Shown: in pieces, positions 28,479 to 37,055 of the stretch
Position numbering within the stretch: position 1 is the first letter of the stretch
Layout: each line of letters opens with the position of its first letter
Source: an uncultured Dehalococcoidia bacterium
GTDB lineage: Bacteria; Chloroflexota; Dehalococcoidia; Lucifugimonadales; UBA3495
Length of the DNA stretch: 64,000 nucleotides
Direction: 5' to 3'
NCBI GenBank assembly: GCA_951813535.1
Contig: OX638345.1
Span: 2,477,158-2,541,157, forward strand
Made by a program: the position numbers and the translations under genes
The notes under the pieces: generated by a model
Seen by the model: only the letters and a program-made list of their open reading frames with translations
Databases searched by the model: none
Told to the model about the DNA's origin: nothing

Positions 28479-28591
28479 CGGGCCGCCGGCAAGTCAATTC
28501 AACGTGACAGATATTCCGCCGCACCCGCCCGGGGCGGCGTTCTTGTTTGTCGGTCACCGGTCGGCGCTGTACCAGTTTAGGAGTCGAGGAT

Positions 28592-30718
28592 ATGTCGACC
28601 GCTACTGCCGCCTTCAACGGCGGATTCAATTGGTTCAAGACCGGCATAACCGCGGGCGTGCTCCTGGTCGGGACCATGCTGTTTGCGCTGGTTTACCTGG
28701 CGATACCCGAGTTCCACGATTGGCTCATGGCAACGCTGGGCGTGGGTTGGGCGGTGACCGCAGGATTCGGGTTGGGCGTACTGCTTGCGATGATCTACCG
28801 GCCGATGTCCCTGGTGCGCGGGTGGAGATGGTGGTCCTCGCTGGCAATAGTTGCGGTCACAGCGGTGGCCGGACTGACTTTCTGGCAGGGAGAAAGCGGG
28901 CCGTCCTACGCCTATGGAATGGCCGGACCATGGGGGTACGCCCTCACGGGTGGGCAGATTTGGCTATGGCTGATCGAGTTTATCGCCGCGCTGGTACTCG
29001 TCAGCCTGTTGCTTGTTCCGAAGGCATGGAGAGGGTACTGGATCGCCGGACGGTTCCTTGCGATGGTTGCCTGGGCTGGGCTGGTTTTTGCGGCCATCGC
29101 GGCCAGGTACGTCGCAATCGGGCTGATGTTGGCCTCAGTTGCGGTTGCCCGGCGCACGCGGGCCCTGGTCGGTAAGCGACCCAGAACGGGCCCACGGACG
29201 GCGCAACCTGTAATTCCGCCGGCGCCGGTGTCCGAACCAAAAGCGCCCGAGCAGACCGAACCCTCGAGCGCCCCACCAAAAGTAAGTCTGTCCCGTTCCG
29301 GAGGATGGCAGTTGCCGCCTCTGGATACGCTGGCGCCCCCGGAACCGCACCAGATCAACGGGGCTGCCATAGCGGACATGACCGAAGAGATCAAGGACGC
29401 GTTGGCGGAGCACGGGGTGTACGTCGAGGTTGAAGACGTAAAGGCCGGGCCCCGAGTGATCAAGTTCGGCCTGGTTCCGGGATACATGCCCGTGAGGGCC
29501 AGCAAAGATGGCGACACTTCGAAACAGCGCCCCAGCCGCGTTCGCGTTGGCGACATCTCCAAACGGCAAAAAGACCTGGCTTTGGCGCTGAAAAGCCCGT
29601 ACATCAGGATCATCGAGACGCCCGAACCCGGCGAAGGCCTGGTGGGCCTCGAGGTGCCGAACCCGTCTCCCGGAAAGGTGCTGATGCGGTCCATTGTGGA
29701 GGGCCCGGAGTTCACCAAGATAGTCGACAAGGGCGGACTGGCATTCGCGTTGGGCGAAGACGCCGGCGGACAGTCGCTGGCTCTGGACCTGGCGGCCATG
29801 CCGCATCTGCTGATCGCGGGAGCGACCGGGTCCGGCAAGAGCGTGTGTATCAACTCGCTGGTGGCGTCGCTGTTGATGACGCGGCCTCCGGACGAGCTGC
29901 GAATGATCATGGTGGATCCGAAGCGCGTGGAGCTCACGCCGTTCAACGGGATCCCGCACCTGGTAATGCCGGTGATCGTGGAACCGGACGAAGTCCAGCC
30001 GGCCCTGCGGGGACTGATCAACGAAATGTCGCGCCGATACAAGCTCATGGAAGAAATGGGCGTGCGCAACATCGCCGGGTACAACGCCAAGGCGAATGAG
30101 CCGATGTGTTTCCTGGTGCTGATCGTGGACGAGTTGGCGGACCTGATGATGACGGGCGGACTGGAAGTCGAGCAGCAGCTGGTCAGGCTGGCGCAGCTGG
30201 GGCGAGCTGCGGGCATACATATGGTGCTGGCCACGCAGCGGCCGTCAGTCAAGGTGGTCACCGGCCTGTTGAAGGCCAACGTGCCAGCGAGGGTCGCGTT
30301 CGCGGTGGCGTCCCAAGTGGACTCGCGCGTGATCCTTGACGGAGGCGGAGCGGAAGCGCTGATGGGGAAAGGCGACCTGCTCCTCCTGAACAACGACTTC
30401 CCGAAGGCGCGACGGGGCCAGGGGACGCTTGTATATGACGATGAAATGGACCGCCTCGTCGACTTCTGGCGCAACCAGCAGGGGCCGCCGCTGCCGCCGA
30501 TTGACCTGAGCGAAGAAGACGCCCAGGCGGATGATCCCGATCCCGAAAACATCGACGACATATTCCAGGGCAACGTCCTGGACCAGGCCCGAGACCTGGC
30601 GCTGCGCAACCCTAGGCTAACGTCGGCGATGCTGGAACGGCGGTTCAAGGTACGCAAATCAATCGCCGACGAGCTGATCGAAGAGCTGCGGGGAGAGGGC
30701 CTGGTGATCGGCGGGTAA
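28592..30718 (+). CDS. ftsK: DNA translocase FtsK/SpoIIIE
   Basis: 708 residues. It pumps chromosomal DNA at the division septum. About four N-terminal membrane segments lie within residues 18-195, followed by a Pro-rich linker. The motor domain has Walker A GATGSGKSVCINSL near residue 410 and Walker B LVLIVDELADLMM near 510, plus the FtsK block LATQRPSVKVVTGLLKANVP. The C-terminal winged-helix gamma domain reads ALRNPRLTSAMLERRFKV and IADELIEELRGEGLVI. The ATG at 28592 has GGAG upstream. The linker is short compared with E. coli FtsK, as in SpoIIIE. Confidence 0.96.
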   Translation: MSTATAAFNGGFNWFKTGITAGVLLVGTMLFALVYLAIPEFHDWLMATLGVGWAVTAGFGLGVLLAMIYRPMSLVRGWRWWSSLAIVAVTAVAGLTFWQGESGPSYAYGMAGPWGYALTGGQIWLWLIEFIAALVLVSLLLVPKAWRGYWIAGRFLAMVAWAGLVFAAIAARYVAIGLMLASVAVARRTRALVGKRPRTGPRTAQPVIPPAPVSEPKAPEQTEPSSAPPKVSLSRSGGWQLPPLDTLAPPEPHQINGAAIADMTEEIKDALAEHGVYVEVEDVKAGPRVIKFGLVPGYMPVRASKDGDTSKQRPSRVRVGDISKRQKDLALALKSPYIRIIETPEPGEGLVGLEVPNPSPGKVLMRSIVEGPEFTKIVDKGGLAFALGEDAGGQSLALDLAAMPHLLIAGATGSGKSVCINSLVASLLMTRPPDELRMIMVDPKRVELTPFNGIPHLVMPVIVEPDEVQPALRGLINEMSRRYKLMEEMGVRNIAGYNAKANEPMCFLVLIVDELADLMMTGGLEVEQQLVRLAQLGRAAGIHMVLATQRPSVKVVTGLLKANVPARVAFAVASQVDSRVILDGGGAEALMGKGDLLLLNNDFPKARRGQGTLVYDDEMDRLVDFWRNQQGPPLPPIDLSEEDAQADDPDPENIDDIFQGNVLDQARDLALRNPRLTSAMLERRFKVRKSIADELIEELRGEGLVIGG

Positions 30719-30879
30719 ATCCACGCGGCGGGATATGCCCAGACGGACCAACCGACGGACACGCGGGATTCCGTTGGCCGCCCGGGCGCGTTTCTTTCCG
30801 AGTGTACCGAATAATCCGCGTCGGGATGCCCTGAACCTGTTTGGAAACCCTCAACCGGCTCGGGAACCACGGCATTATC

Positions 30880-32599
30880 CTTAGCCCCAATCCACCGAAA
30901 GGATGGGTGTGGCGGCATGGTGATGGGATAAGAAAGTGCTCCCGGCTTCGGGGATAATGGTTTTTGACAACGAAAACCAATCCCTCACAAGGAACACCCA
31001 ACGGATGCTGCCACCTGAGCGTCCTGACCGCATCCATGTCGCCTTCGACGATCACCGCTTGGTGGCCAACGCCGGGCTGCTTTTGCCGGTTACCCTGGCC
31101 CATCATCTGGGGCTGGGCGAGTTGGTTGACCGCCACGTTGACTTGGGAGATGCGCCGGGACGGGCCAACGCTGGCGACAAGATACTGACGTTGGTGGCAT
31201 CGGCATTGGCCGGTGGCGACTGCATTGATGATGCCGACGCGCTACGCGCTGGGGGGACCGAGCACGTGCTGGGCTGCGCAGTCAAGGCGCCTTCCACGCT
31301 GGGGACCTTCCTGCGGAGTTTCCGATGGGGCCACGTGCGGCAGCTGGACCGGGTGAGCCGAGAGGCGCTGGCGAGGGCCTGGGCGGCTGGTGCCGGACCC
31401 GGCGATGAGCCGCTGACCATTGATCTTGATTCCACTGTCTGCGAGACCTTTGGGTTGGATAAGGAAGGCGCGCAGCGCCACAACTACGCGGGACAGCGGG
31501 GCTATCACCCGCTCCTCGCCGTTGCCGCCGGAACCGGCGACGTGCTGATGGCACGGCTGCGCCAGGGCCGGGCCAACACCGCTCGAGGGGCCGCCCACTT
31601 CCTGCGTGAGACCATCAGCCGAGTGCGCTACGCGGGGGCCACCGGGCCACTGACCATGCGGGCCGACAGTGGCTTCTACAACCACGACATCGTCGCCGTC
31701 TGCCGGAAGACCAAGGTCCGCTTCTCCATCACCGTACGCCAGTACCAAAGCGTGCGCAATCTCATCGAGGCCATACCCGAAGCAGAGTGGACGCCCATCC
31801 CTTACTGGATGGAGGGAGCCGCCGACGTGGCGGAGACCACCTACACTCCGTTTCAGCATGAGCCCGACGCCGTATCGGTCCGACTCATCGTCCGCAGAGT
31901 GAAACCCACGCCCGGCTCCCAACTCGCGCTGCTTGCCACCCACAGCTATCACGCTTTCATCACCGATAGAGACGGCGACACCCTGGAACTGGAGGCCAAC
32001 CATCGCCGCCACGCCGAGATCGAGAACGCCATCCGCGATCTCAAGTACGGCGTGGGGCTCAATCACCTGCCCTCGGGGCGCTTCCCCGCCAACGCCGCCT
32101 GGCTGGCAGTACAGGTGATGGCGCATAACCTCGCCCGCTGGACCGCCCGCATCGGCATGGGAGAGCAACTGATCACCACCAAGACCCTCCGACGACGCTT
32201 CTTCTCCCTCCCCGGACGCATCACCCGCAAGGCACGCCGTCTCACTTTGCATCTTCCCCGGGGCTGGCCCTGGCAGAACCAGTTCGCTGGTGCCCTGGCG
32301 AGACTGCGCGCCCTGCCACTGCCTTCCTGACGCCGCCCTCCGCCTTTGACCTATACACAATAACGCCCCACGCCTGGACGATCAGCGCCTCAGGCTGGGC
32401 CCCTCACGGTCTCCGCCGGCGGTCTGCGCTGAAAATCGCTCCCAACGCCGCTACCACGGGCCGCAAACATCCCCTGGCGTAGCAGCCACACTACCCATCG
32501 TCCATTTCACCGGCATCCGGTCCTCGCCAACCCATGCCCTGACCCCGCATCCCTCGTCTGATCGCCGCCGCGGTATCCCCTCGGTGGATTCGGGCTTAG
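30880..32599. mobile_element. IS1380-family insertion sequence, apparently complete
   Basis: About 1.72 kb. The outer inverted repeats are 30880-30904 and the complement of 32575-32599; 21 of 25 positions match, with shared core AATCCACCGA. It encloses one intact transposase gene and about 250 bp of non-coding sequence on the right. No obvious target duplication is seen. Its right edge is only 30 bp from the possible ATG of the PHP gene, so it may influence that gene's transcription. Confidence 0.7.
30957..32330 (+). CDS. IS1380-family transposase
   Basis: 457 residues from the ATG at 30957; a later ATG at 31005 (MLPPERPDRIHVAFDD) is an equally plausible start with AAGGA upstream. DDE catalytic blocks are intact: the first Asp is in TIDLDSTVCETFG, followed by YHPLLAVAAGTGDV; the second is in MRADSGFYNHD; and the Glu is in HAEIENAIRDLKYGVGL. 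The C-terminal RITRKARRLTLHLPRGWPW is typical of the family. No frameshift is seen, so the element may be active. Confidence 0.94.
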   Translation: MVFDNENQSLTRNTQRMLPPERPDRIHVAFDDHRLVANAGLLLPVTLAHHLGLGELVDRHVDLGDAPGRANAGDKILTLVASALAGGDCIDDADALRAGGTEHVLGCAVKAPSTLGTFLRSFRWGHVRQLDRVSREALARAWAAGAGPGDEPLTIDLDSTVCETFGLDKEGAQRHNYAGQRGYHPLLAVAAGTGDVLMARLRQGRANTARGAAHFLRETISRVRYAGATGPLTMRADSGFYNHDIVAVCRKTKVRFSITVRQYQSVRNLIEAIPEAEWTPIPYWMEGAADVAETTYTPFQHEPDAVSVRLIVRRVKPTPGSQLALLATHSYHAFITDRDGDTLELEANHRRHAEIENAIRDLKYGVGLNHLPSGRFPANAAWLAVQVMAHNLARWTARIGMGEQLITTKTLRRRFFSLPGRITRKARRLTLHLPRGWPWQNQFAGALARLRALPLPS

Positions 32600-32629
32600 A
32601 GATACGCCGCCGCATCAGCGATCGGTGGT

Positions 32630-33331
32630 ATGATTCTTCGGCCAGGGGCCGGGGGAACATTGCTGATCGACCTGCACGCGCATACCTATCCCAAATCAGA
32701 CGACAGCTTCGTGTCCGCGGACGAGTTGGTGGATTCCGCGCGACAATGCGGCATGGATGGTATCTGCCTGACGGAGCACGACGATTTCTGGCCCCTCGAC
32801 GCCGCGCGGGAGTTGTCCCGGCGGCACGGGATCCTGGTGCTGCCCGGAGCGGAAATCAACACGGACGCCGGGCACGTCCTGGTTTTTGGGTTGGAGCGGT
32901 ACAAGTTCGGGATGCACAAACCGGGGTTTCTCCGAGAAGAAGCGGACCGCTACGGTGCTGTTCTCATCGCCGCCCATCCCTACCGGCGACGCTTCCTTGC
33001 CGATCCGGGGGAAGACCCGGCAGTGCGTTCGGAGATGCTCAACCGGGCGCTGGACGACGAGATGCTCCGCCTGTTCGACGCCGTAGAATCTCACAACGGC
33101 CGGGGCAAGGAGTCGGAGAACCTCTTTTCGGAGGACCTGCGCCAGGGTCTGCGCTTGTCGGGAACCGGCGGGAGCGACACGCATTACCTGCGGCAGATGG
33201 GCACCGCAGCAACGCTGTTCGAACGTCGCATCGCGTCCTTGGATGAACTGGTCGCCGAACTGAAGGCCGGGCGAATGCGCGCGGTGGACCTGAGCGTCGC
33301 CGCACCCACAACATCAGGTCGCGCTGGTTAG
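32630..33331 (+). CDS. PHP-domain metal-dependent phosphoesterase
   Basis: 233 residues from the ATG at 32630, or 223 from a TTG at 32660 preceded by GGGGGA. The TTG would give the typical family start (M)LIDLHAHTYPKSDDS. Metal-binding motifs of the PHP fold are DLHAHT, LTEHDDFWPLD, LPGAEINTDAGH, AAHPYRRR and GGSDTHY. Substrates in this family include 3',5'-nucleoside bisphosphates and histidinol phosphate; none is certain here. One base separates its stop from the ATG of the ABC ATPase gene, so translation is probably coupled. Confidence 0.88.
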   Translation: MILRPGAGGTLLIDLHAHTYPKSDDSFVSADELVDSARQCGMDGICLTEHDDFWPLDAARELSRRHGILVLPGAEINTDAGHVLVFGLERYKFGMHKPGFLREEADRYGAVLIAAHPYRRRFLADPGEDPAVRSEMLNRALDDEMLRLFDAVESHNGRGKESENLFSEDLRQGLRLSGTGGSDTHYLRQMGTAATLFERRIASLDELVAELKAGRMRAVDLSVAAPTTSGRAG

Positions 33332-33332
33332 C

Positions 33333-34316
33333 ATGAGTTCAGTGCTGCAAATCGAGGATCTGCGGGTCGAATTCCGCGTGCCCAATGGGGTGGTGCACGC
33401 CGTGAACGGGGTCTCCTTCTCCCAGGAAGAGGAGGAAGTGTTCTGCATCGTCGGCGAGAGCGGCGCGGGAAAAAGCGCGCTGGCGCTGGCGGTGATGGGC
33501 CTGCTCCCGGACAATGGCGAGGTCACCGGCGGAAGGATACTGTTTGACGGGGTTGACCTGGTCACGGCCCCCGTGGAATACGTGCGGGAGCTTCGTGGCA
33601 AGGCGATGTCCCTGGTGTTCCAGGACGCGCAGTCAGCCCTCAACCCGGTCCAGACCATCGGCAGCCAACTCACCGAAGTGATCATCACGCACTCGCAGCT
33701 GAACCGCAGGGCGGCCGGGTCGGTCTGCCAGGAGATGCTGCGTGAACTGGGAGTGCCGGATCCGCGGCGCATGATGTCCGCCTACCCGTTCACGTTGAGC
33801 GGCGGCCAGTGTCAGCGAGTGATGCTGGCCATGGCCATGGTCATGCGTCCCCGGCTCCTGATCGCCGATGAGGTGACGTCGAGCGTCGATGTAACGCTCC
33901 AGGCGGAGATCCTGGAGCGGTTGAAGGAGCTGAGCCGGGATTCCAAATCGGCAATCCTGCTGATCACGCACGACATGGGTGTGGTCGCCAACATGGCCCG
34001 GCGAGTAGGGGTGATGTACGCGGGCCATCTGGTGGAGACGGCCGAACTGTTGCCGCTCTTCAAGCAGCCGCGGCACCCTTACACGTGGTCGCTGCTACAG
34101 AGCCTGCCCCGGCTGGACGCGGCTGGGCGGAGGCTGCAGGCGCTGCGCGGAGCGCCGCCGGATCTGATCAACCTTTCCGAGGAGTGTCCGTTCCTCCCGC
34201 GCTGCCCGAAGGCGGTGACGCAATGTCGATCGGAACGCACGCCGGGCCTGTCCGAACTGGATGCCAGGCATTGGGCCGCGTGCTACAACCCGGTGACATA
34301 CGCGAACGGTGAGTGA
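33333..34316 (+). CDS. ABC transporter ATP-binding protein, oligopeptide/dipeptide (OppD/DppD) type
   Basis: 327 residues. Walker A is GESGAGKSALALAVMG, the signature is LSGGQCQRVMLAMAMV, Walker B is LLIADEVTSSVD and the switch His is in LLITHDMGV. The OppD-type C-terminal extension is present, with clustered cysteines (ECPFLPRCPKAVTQC) and HPYTWSLLQSLPRLD. The usual DEPTTALD stretch reads DEVTSSVD, an uncommon variant that keeps the catalytic Glu. It probably energises peptide import, possibly with the permeases at 45-47 kb. No OppF partner is seen, which is unusual. Confidence 0.92.
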   Translation: MSSVLQIEDLRVEFRVPNGVVHAVNGVSFSQEEEEVFCIVGESGAGKSALALAVMGLLPDNGEVTGGRILFDGVDLVTAPVEYVRELRGKAMSLVFQDAQSALNPVQTIGSQLTEVIITHSQLNRRAAGSVCQEMLRELGVPDPRRMMSAYPFTLSGGQCQRVMLAMAMVMRPRLLIADEVTSSVDVTLQAEILERLKELSRDSKSAILLITHDMGVVANMARRVGVMYAGHLVETAELLPLFKQPRHPYTWSLLQSLPRLDAAGRRLQALRGAPPDLINLSEECPFLPRCPKAVTQCRSERTPGLSELDARHWAACYNPVTYANGE

Positions 34317-34333
34317 CCATCCACAGCGCCCGG

Positions 34334-35329
34334 TTACTGGTTGTTCGCCAAATCGGCTACCAACAATTGCAGCGACAGGGCAGGTTCAAGGCGGCCCTGC
34401 TTTATGGCGAGGTCACTCTCCAACACCCGGCGGTACCTGCTCCGTATCTGAGACAGGGTCAGGCGGCGAGCTTGCGTGAGGGTCTTGCGGACCACAAAGT
34501 CGGAGTTGGTGCCCATGCGTCGACCGAGGTCGGGCTGGGCCACGCCACGATCGGTCAGGTCGCGGGCCAGGGCGATGAGACGGAGCTGGCGTTCGATCAT
34601 CGCGATTATGTAGAGCGGTTCCTGGCCGTCTTCCATGAGCTGCATCACTGAACGTAGAGCCGGTCCCGGCCGTCCATCCATGATGGAATCCACCGCCGCA
34701 AAGATGTTGGCCTCCTGAGCGTAGGGCACCATGGCGCGCACATCCGCGTCGGTGATGCTGCGCCCGGTGGCGTAGAGGGACAGTTTTTCGAGTTCGCGGT
34801 CGATGGTCCACAGGTCGCCGCCCACCAGTTCGGCCATCACCTGCATCGCCGGAGGGGTGATGCTGGACCCTTTGTCCTCGGCCCGCCCTTTGATCCATTG
34901 CAGCAGCGCCTGGCCGTTAGGAGTGGTCTCGCGGTGGATCGTGCAGTGCTCGGACAGAGAACGGAGCAGCGGATTGCTCTGCTGGACGTCGCCATCGACG
35001 AAGATCAGCAGGGTAGTTGTTGGAAGGCTCGGGACGGAATCCGCCAACTGTGTCCAGACCCCGCTGGCTGATGCAGCGCGCCGGCCGGAGCGGCGGCCAC
35101 CTCCGGATCCCTGCTGGGCAGCCAGGACGCCTTCGATCTCGACGAGGCGCATGGTGTCGAGGAACGGAAGCGAATTGCACATCGCCAGAACCTCGTCAGG
35201 ACGGGCGCGAGCCGCCGAGACGACATGCCGGTTGGAATCCATAAGGTCGCCGGCTCCGGCCTCAGCCTTCACCCGACCCAGGCGTTCGGCAACAAGGAAA
35301 GAGTCGCCGTAGATGACGTGGGCTGGCAT
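34334..35329 (-). CDS. holA: DNA polymerase III subunit delta
   Basis: 331 residues. The clamp-loader subunit that opens the beta ring. Family features are the N-terminal VIYGDSFLVAERLGRVK, PFLDTMRLVEIEGVLA, the acidic beta-strand TLLIFVDGDVQ, and GGDLWTIDRELEKLSLYA, the conserved lid-domain motif. LYIIAMIERQLRLIALAR is the start of domain III, with the C-terminal collar helices after it. It is the last gene of a minus-strand block, 54 bp after the epimerase gene, and converges with the ABC ATPase gene 17 bp away. Confidence 0.93.
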   Translation of the reverse strand: MPAHVIYGDSFLVAERLGRVKAEAGAGDLMDSNRHVVSAARARPDEVLAMCNSLPFLDTMRLVEIEGVLAAQQGSGGGRRSGRRAASASGVWTQLADSVPSLPTTTLLIFVDGDVQQSNPLLRSLSEHCTIHRETTPNGQALLQWIKGRAEDKGSSITPPAMQVMAELVGGDLWTIDRELEKLSLYATGRSITDADVRAMVPYAQEANIFAAVDSIMDGRPGPALRSVMQLMEDGQEPLYIIAMIERQLRLIALARDLTDRGVAQPDLGRRMGTNSDFVVRKTLTQARRLTLSQIRSRYRRVLESDLAIKQGRLEPALSLQLLVADLANNQ

Positions 35330-35383
35330 ACCGCGCGCTACTGGTCGGATCGCCCCGCCAGCAGGGCGATGAGTCCCGGGCGC

Positions 35384-35794
35384 TTAGTTCTCGACCAGCT
35401 CGGTCAGCACGCCGAACACCGAGCGGGGATGCACGAATCCGATGGTTCCGGACAGGCCATGGCGGGGCTCGGAGTCGATGAGAGACAGGCCGTTTGCGGA
35501 GAGGATCCTGAGCTTGCCGGCGATGTCGTCGACGTTGAGGGCAAGATGATGCAGGCCCTCGCCGCGCCGCTCGATGAACCGGCCGACGGCGCTTTCAGGG
35601 GTCAAGGGCTCCAGGAGTTCCAGCCGGGTCTGGCCGATTTCGATGAGGCAGGCGCGGACGGCCTGATCGTCGAGCTCGACCACCTCGGCGTCGGGAGATC
35701 CGAAGTTCGCGCTGAAAAACTCCAGCGCGGCACGAATGTCACGAACGGCGACGCCGACGTGGTCGATGTAGTTGACGGCGCAGGTCTCGGGCAT
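35384..35794 (-). CDS. mce: Methylmalonyl-CoA epimerase (VOC fold)
   Basis: 136 residues. It interconverts (S)- and (R)-methylmalonyl-CoA for the mutase. Metal ligands of the family are recognisable: His in NYIDHVGVAVRD, His in GLHHLALNVDD and Glu in GVLTELVEN at the C-terminus. ERRGEGLHHLAL is the standard motif. It lies 31 bp downstream of the acyl-CoA dehydrogenase and in the same operon as the mutase large subunit, which confirms the role. Confidence 0.94.
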   Translation of the reverse strand: MPETCAVNYIDHVGVAVRDIRAALEFFSANFGSPDAEVVELDDQAVRACLIEIGQTRLELLEPLTPESAVGRFIERRGEGLHHLALNVDDIAGKLRILSANGLSLIDSEPRHGLSGTIGFVHPRSVFGVLTELVEN

Positions 35795-35825
35795 CGTCGG
35801 TTCGCCTCCGGGAGGGTGTGCGTTA

Positions 35826-36980
35826 TCAGACTGGGTACTGGGCGAGGACCTGGCGCGCGATGATCATCCGCTGGACCTCGGACGTTCCCTCGTAAATGGT
35901 GGTGACCCGAGCATCGCGGAAAATGCGCTCGATGCGGGACTCCTTGAAGATACCGATCCCGCCGTGGATCTGCATGGCCTCGTAAGCGGCGTTGTTGCAC
36001 ATCTCGGAGGCGATGAGCTTGGCCATGGAGGCCTCGTTGATGAAGGGCAGGCCGGCATCGCGCAGGGAGGCGGCGTGCATGGTGGCGACGCGGGCAGAAT
36101 GGACGCCGGTGGCGATGTCGGCCAGCTTGAACTGGATTGCTTGGTGGCGGGCCAGCGGGCGTCCGAAGGTCTCGCGGAGTTGGGCGTAGCGGACGGCCTC
36201 TTCCAGCGCGGCCTGGCCGATGCCCACGCACTGGGCGGCGATGGAGATGCGGCTGGAGTCTAGGATGTCCATGGCGTAGCGGAAGCCCATGCCTTCCTCG
36301 CCGATGATGTTCTCCGCCGGGATTTCGGCGTCCTCGAACACGATCTCGCAGGTGCTGGAGGCGCGGATGCCCATCTTGTTGTGCTGCGGGTTGATCTGCA
36401 TGCCCTGGGTACCAGCCGGCACGATGAATGCGCAAACCCCCCGATACCCGATGGACCGGTCCTGGTTGGCGAAGATTACCAGCGTCTCGGCGACCTCGGC
36501 GTTGGTGATGAACTGCTTGGAGCCATTGAGCACCCAGGACCCGTTGCGCCGAGAGGCGGTGGTGGCCATGGCGGCGGCGTCCGAGCCGCTCCCGGGCTCG
36601 GTGAGTGCCCATGCCGCGATGCCCTGGCCGGAGGCGAGGGACGGGATATAACGCTGTTTCTGTTCTTCGTTACCGAAACGGGCAATGGTCTCCAGTCCGA
36701 GACCCAGGTGCGCCGCAAGCGTGACGCTCGCGGCCACGTCCGCGCGGGCCAGTTCCTCGATGGCGATGGAGGACTTGCGGAACCCGCCGCCGCTACCGCC
36801 GTAGGCCGGATCGACGCCAATGCCGGTGAGGCCCAACTGGGCCATCCCTCGCCAGTTCTCGTGCGAGAACTCAGCCTTCTCGTCCAGTTCCGCAGAGCGG
36901 GGCATGATCTCACGCTCGGCGTAGTCCCGGACGAGGTTCTGGAGCATCTTTTCTTCTTCGTTGAGGGTCACGTCAGTCAC
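35826..36980 (-). CDS. Acyl-CoA dehydrogenase
   Basis: 384 residues. An FAD enzyme making the alpha,beta double bond of acyl-CoA. Signatures are AWALTEPGSGSDAAAMAT, the FAD-binding VLNGSKQFITNAEVAET, the tetramer helix QIHGGIGIFKES, and IYEGTSEVQRMIIAR, which carries the likely catalytic Glu of the short/branched-chain class. The start is GTG at 36980, five to six bases after GGAGGA; the longer upstream frame lacks family similarity. Its place between mutase and epimerase suggests short-chain or branched-chain acyl-CoA oxidation feeding methylmalonyl-CoA. Confidence 0.95.
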   Translation of the reverse strand: MTDVTLNEEEKMLQNLVRDYAEREIMPRSAELDEKAEFSHENWRGMAQLGLTGIGVDPAYGGSGGGFRKSSIAIEELARADVAASVTLAAHLGLGLETIARFGNEEQKQRYIPSLASGQGIAAWALTEPGSGSDAAAMATTASRRNGSWVLNGSKQFITNAEVAETLVIFANQDRSIGYRGVCAFIVPAGTQGMQINPQHNKMGIRASSTCEIVFEDAEIPAENIIGEEGMGFRYAMDILDSSRISIAAQCVGIGQAALEEAVRYAQLRETFGRPLARHQAIQFKLADIATGVHSARVATMHAASLRDAGLPFINEASMAKLIASEMCNNAAYEAMQIHGGIGIFKESRIERIFRDARVTTIYEGTSEVQRMIIARQVLAQYPV

Positions 36981-37055
36981 GGGGTTCCTCCAAGGGCCGA
37001 CTGCGTCAATACCGGCGGGCAGCCCGTCAATTTTCGGCAAGTGTGGAAAAGTTTA

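Noticed and set aside
30838-30876. Possible REP-like sequence (CTCAACCGGCTCGGGAACC)
   Set aside because: It resembles dispersed repeats known in other genomes, but only one copy is visible here, so it cannot be supported from this window.
28912-30918. 668-codon open frame on the minus strand
   Set aside because: Antisense to ftsK, whose motor motifs are intact. The minus frame is Ser/Arg-rich low-complexity sequence without domains.
31242-32360. 372-codon minus-strand open frame inside the IS1380 element
   Set aside because: Antisense to the intact transposase with all DDE residues; no independent support.
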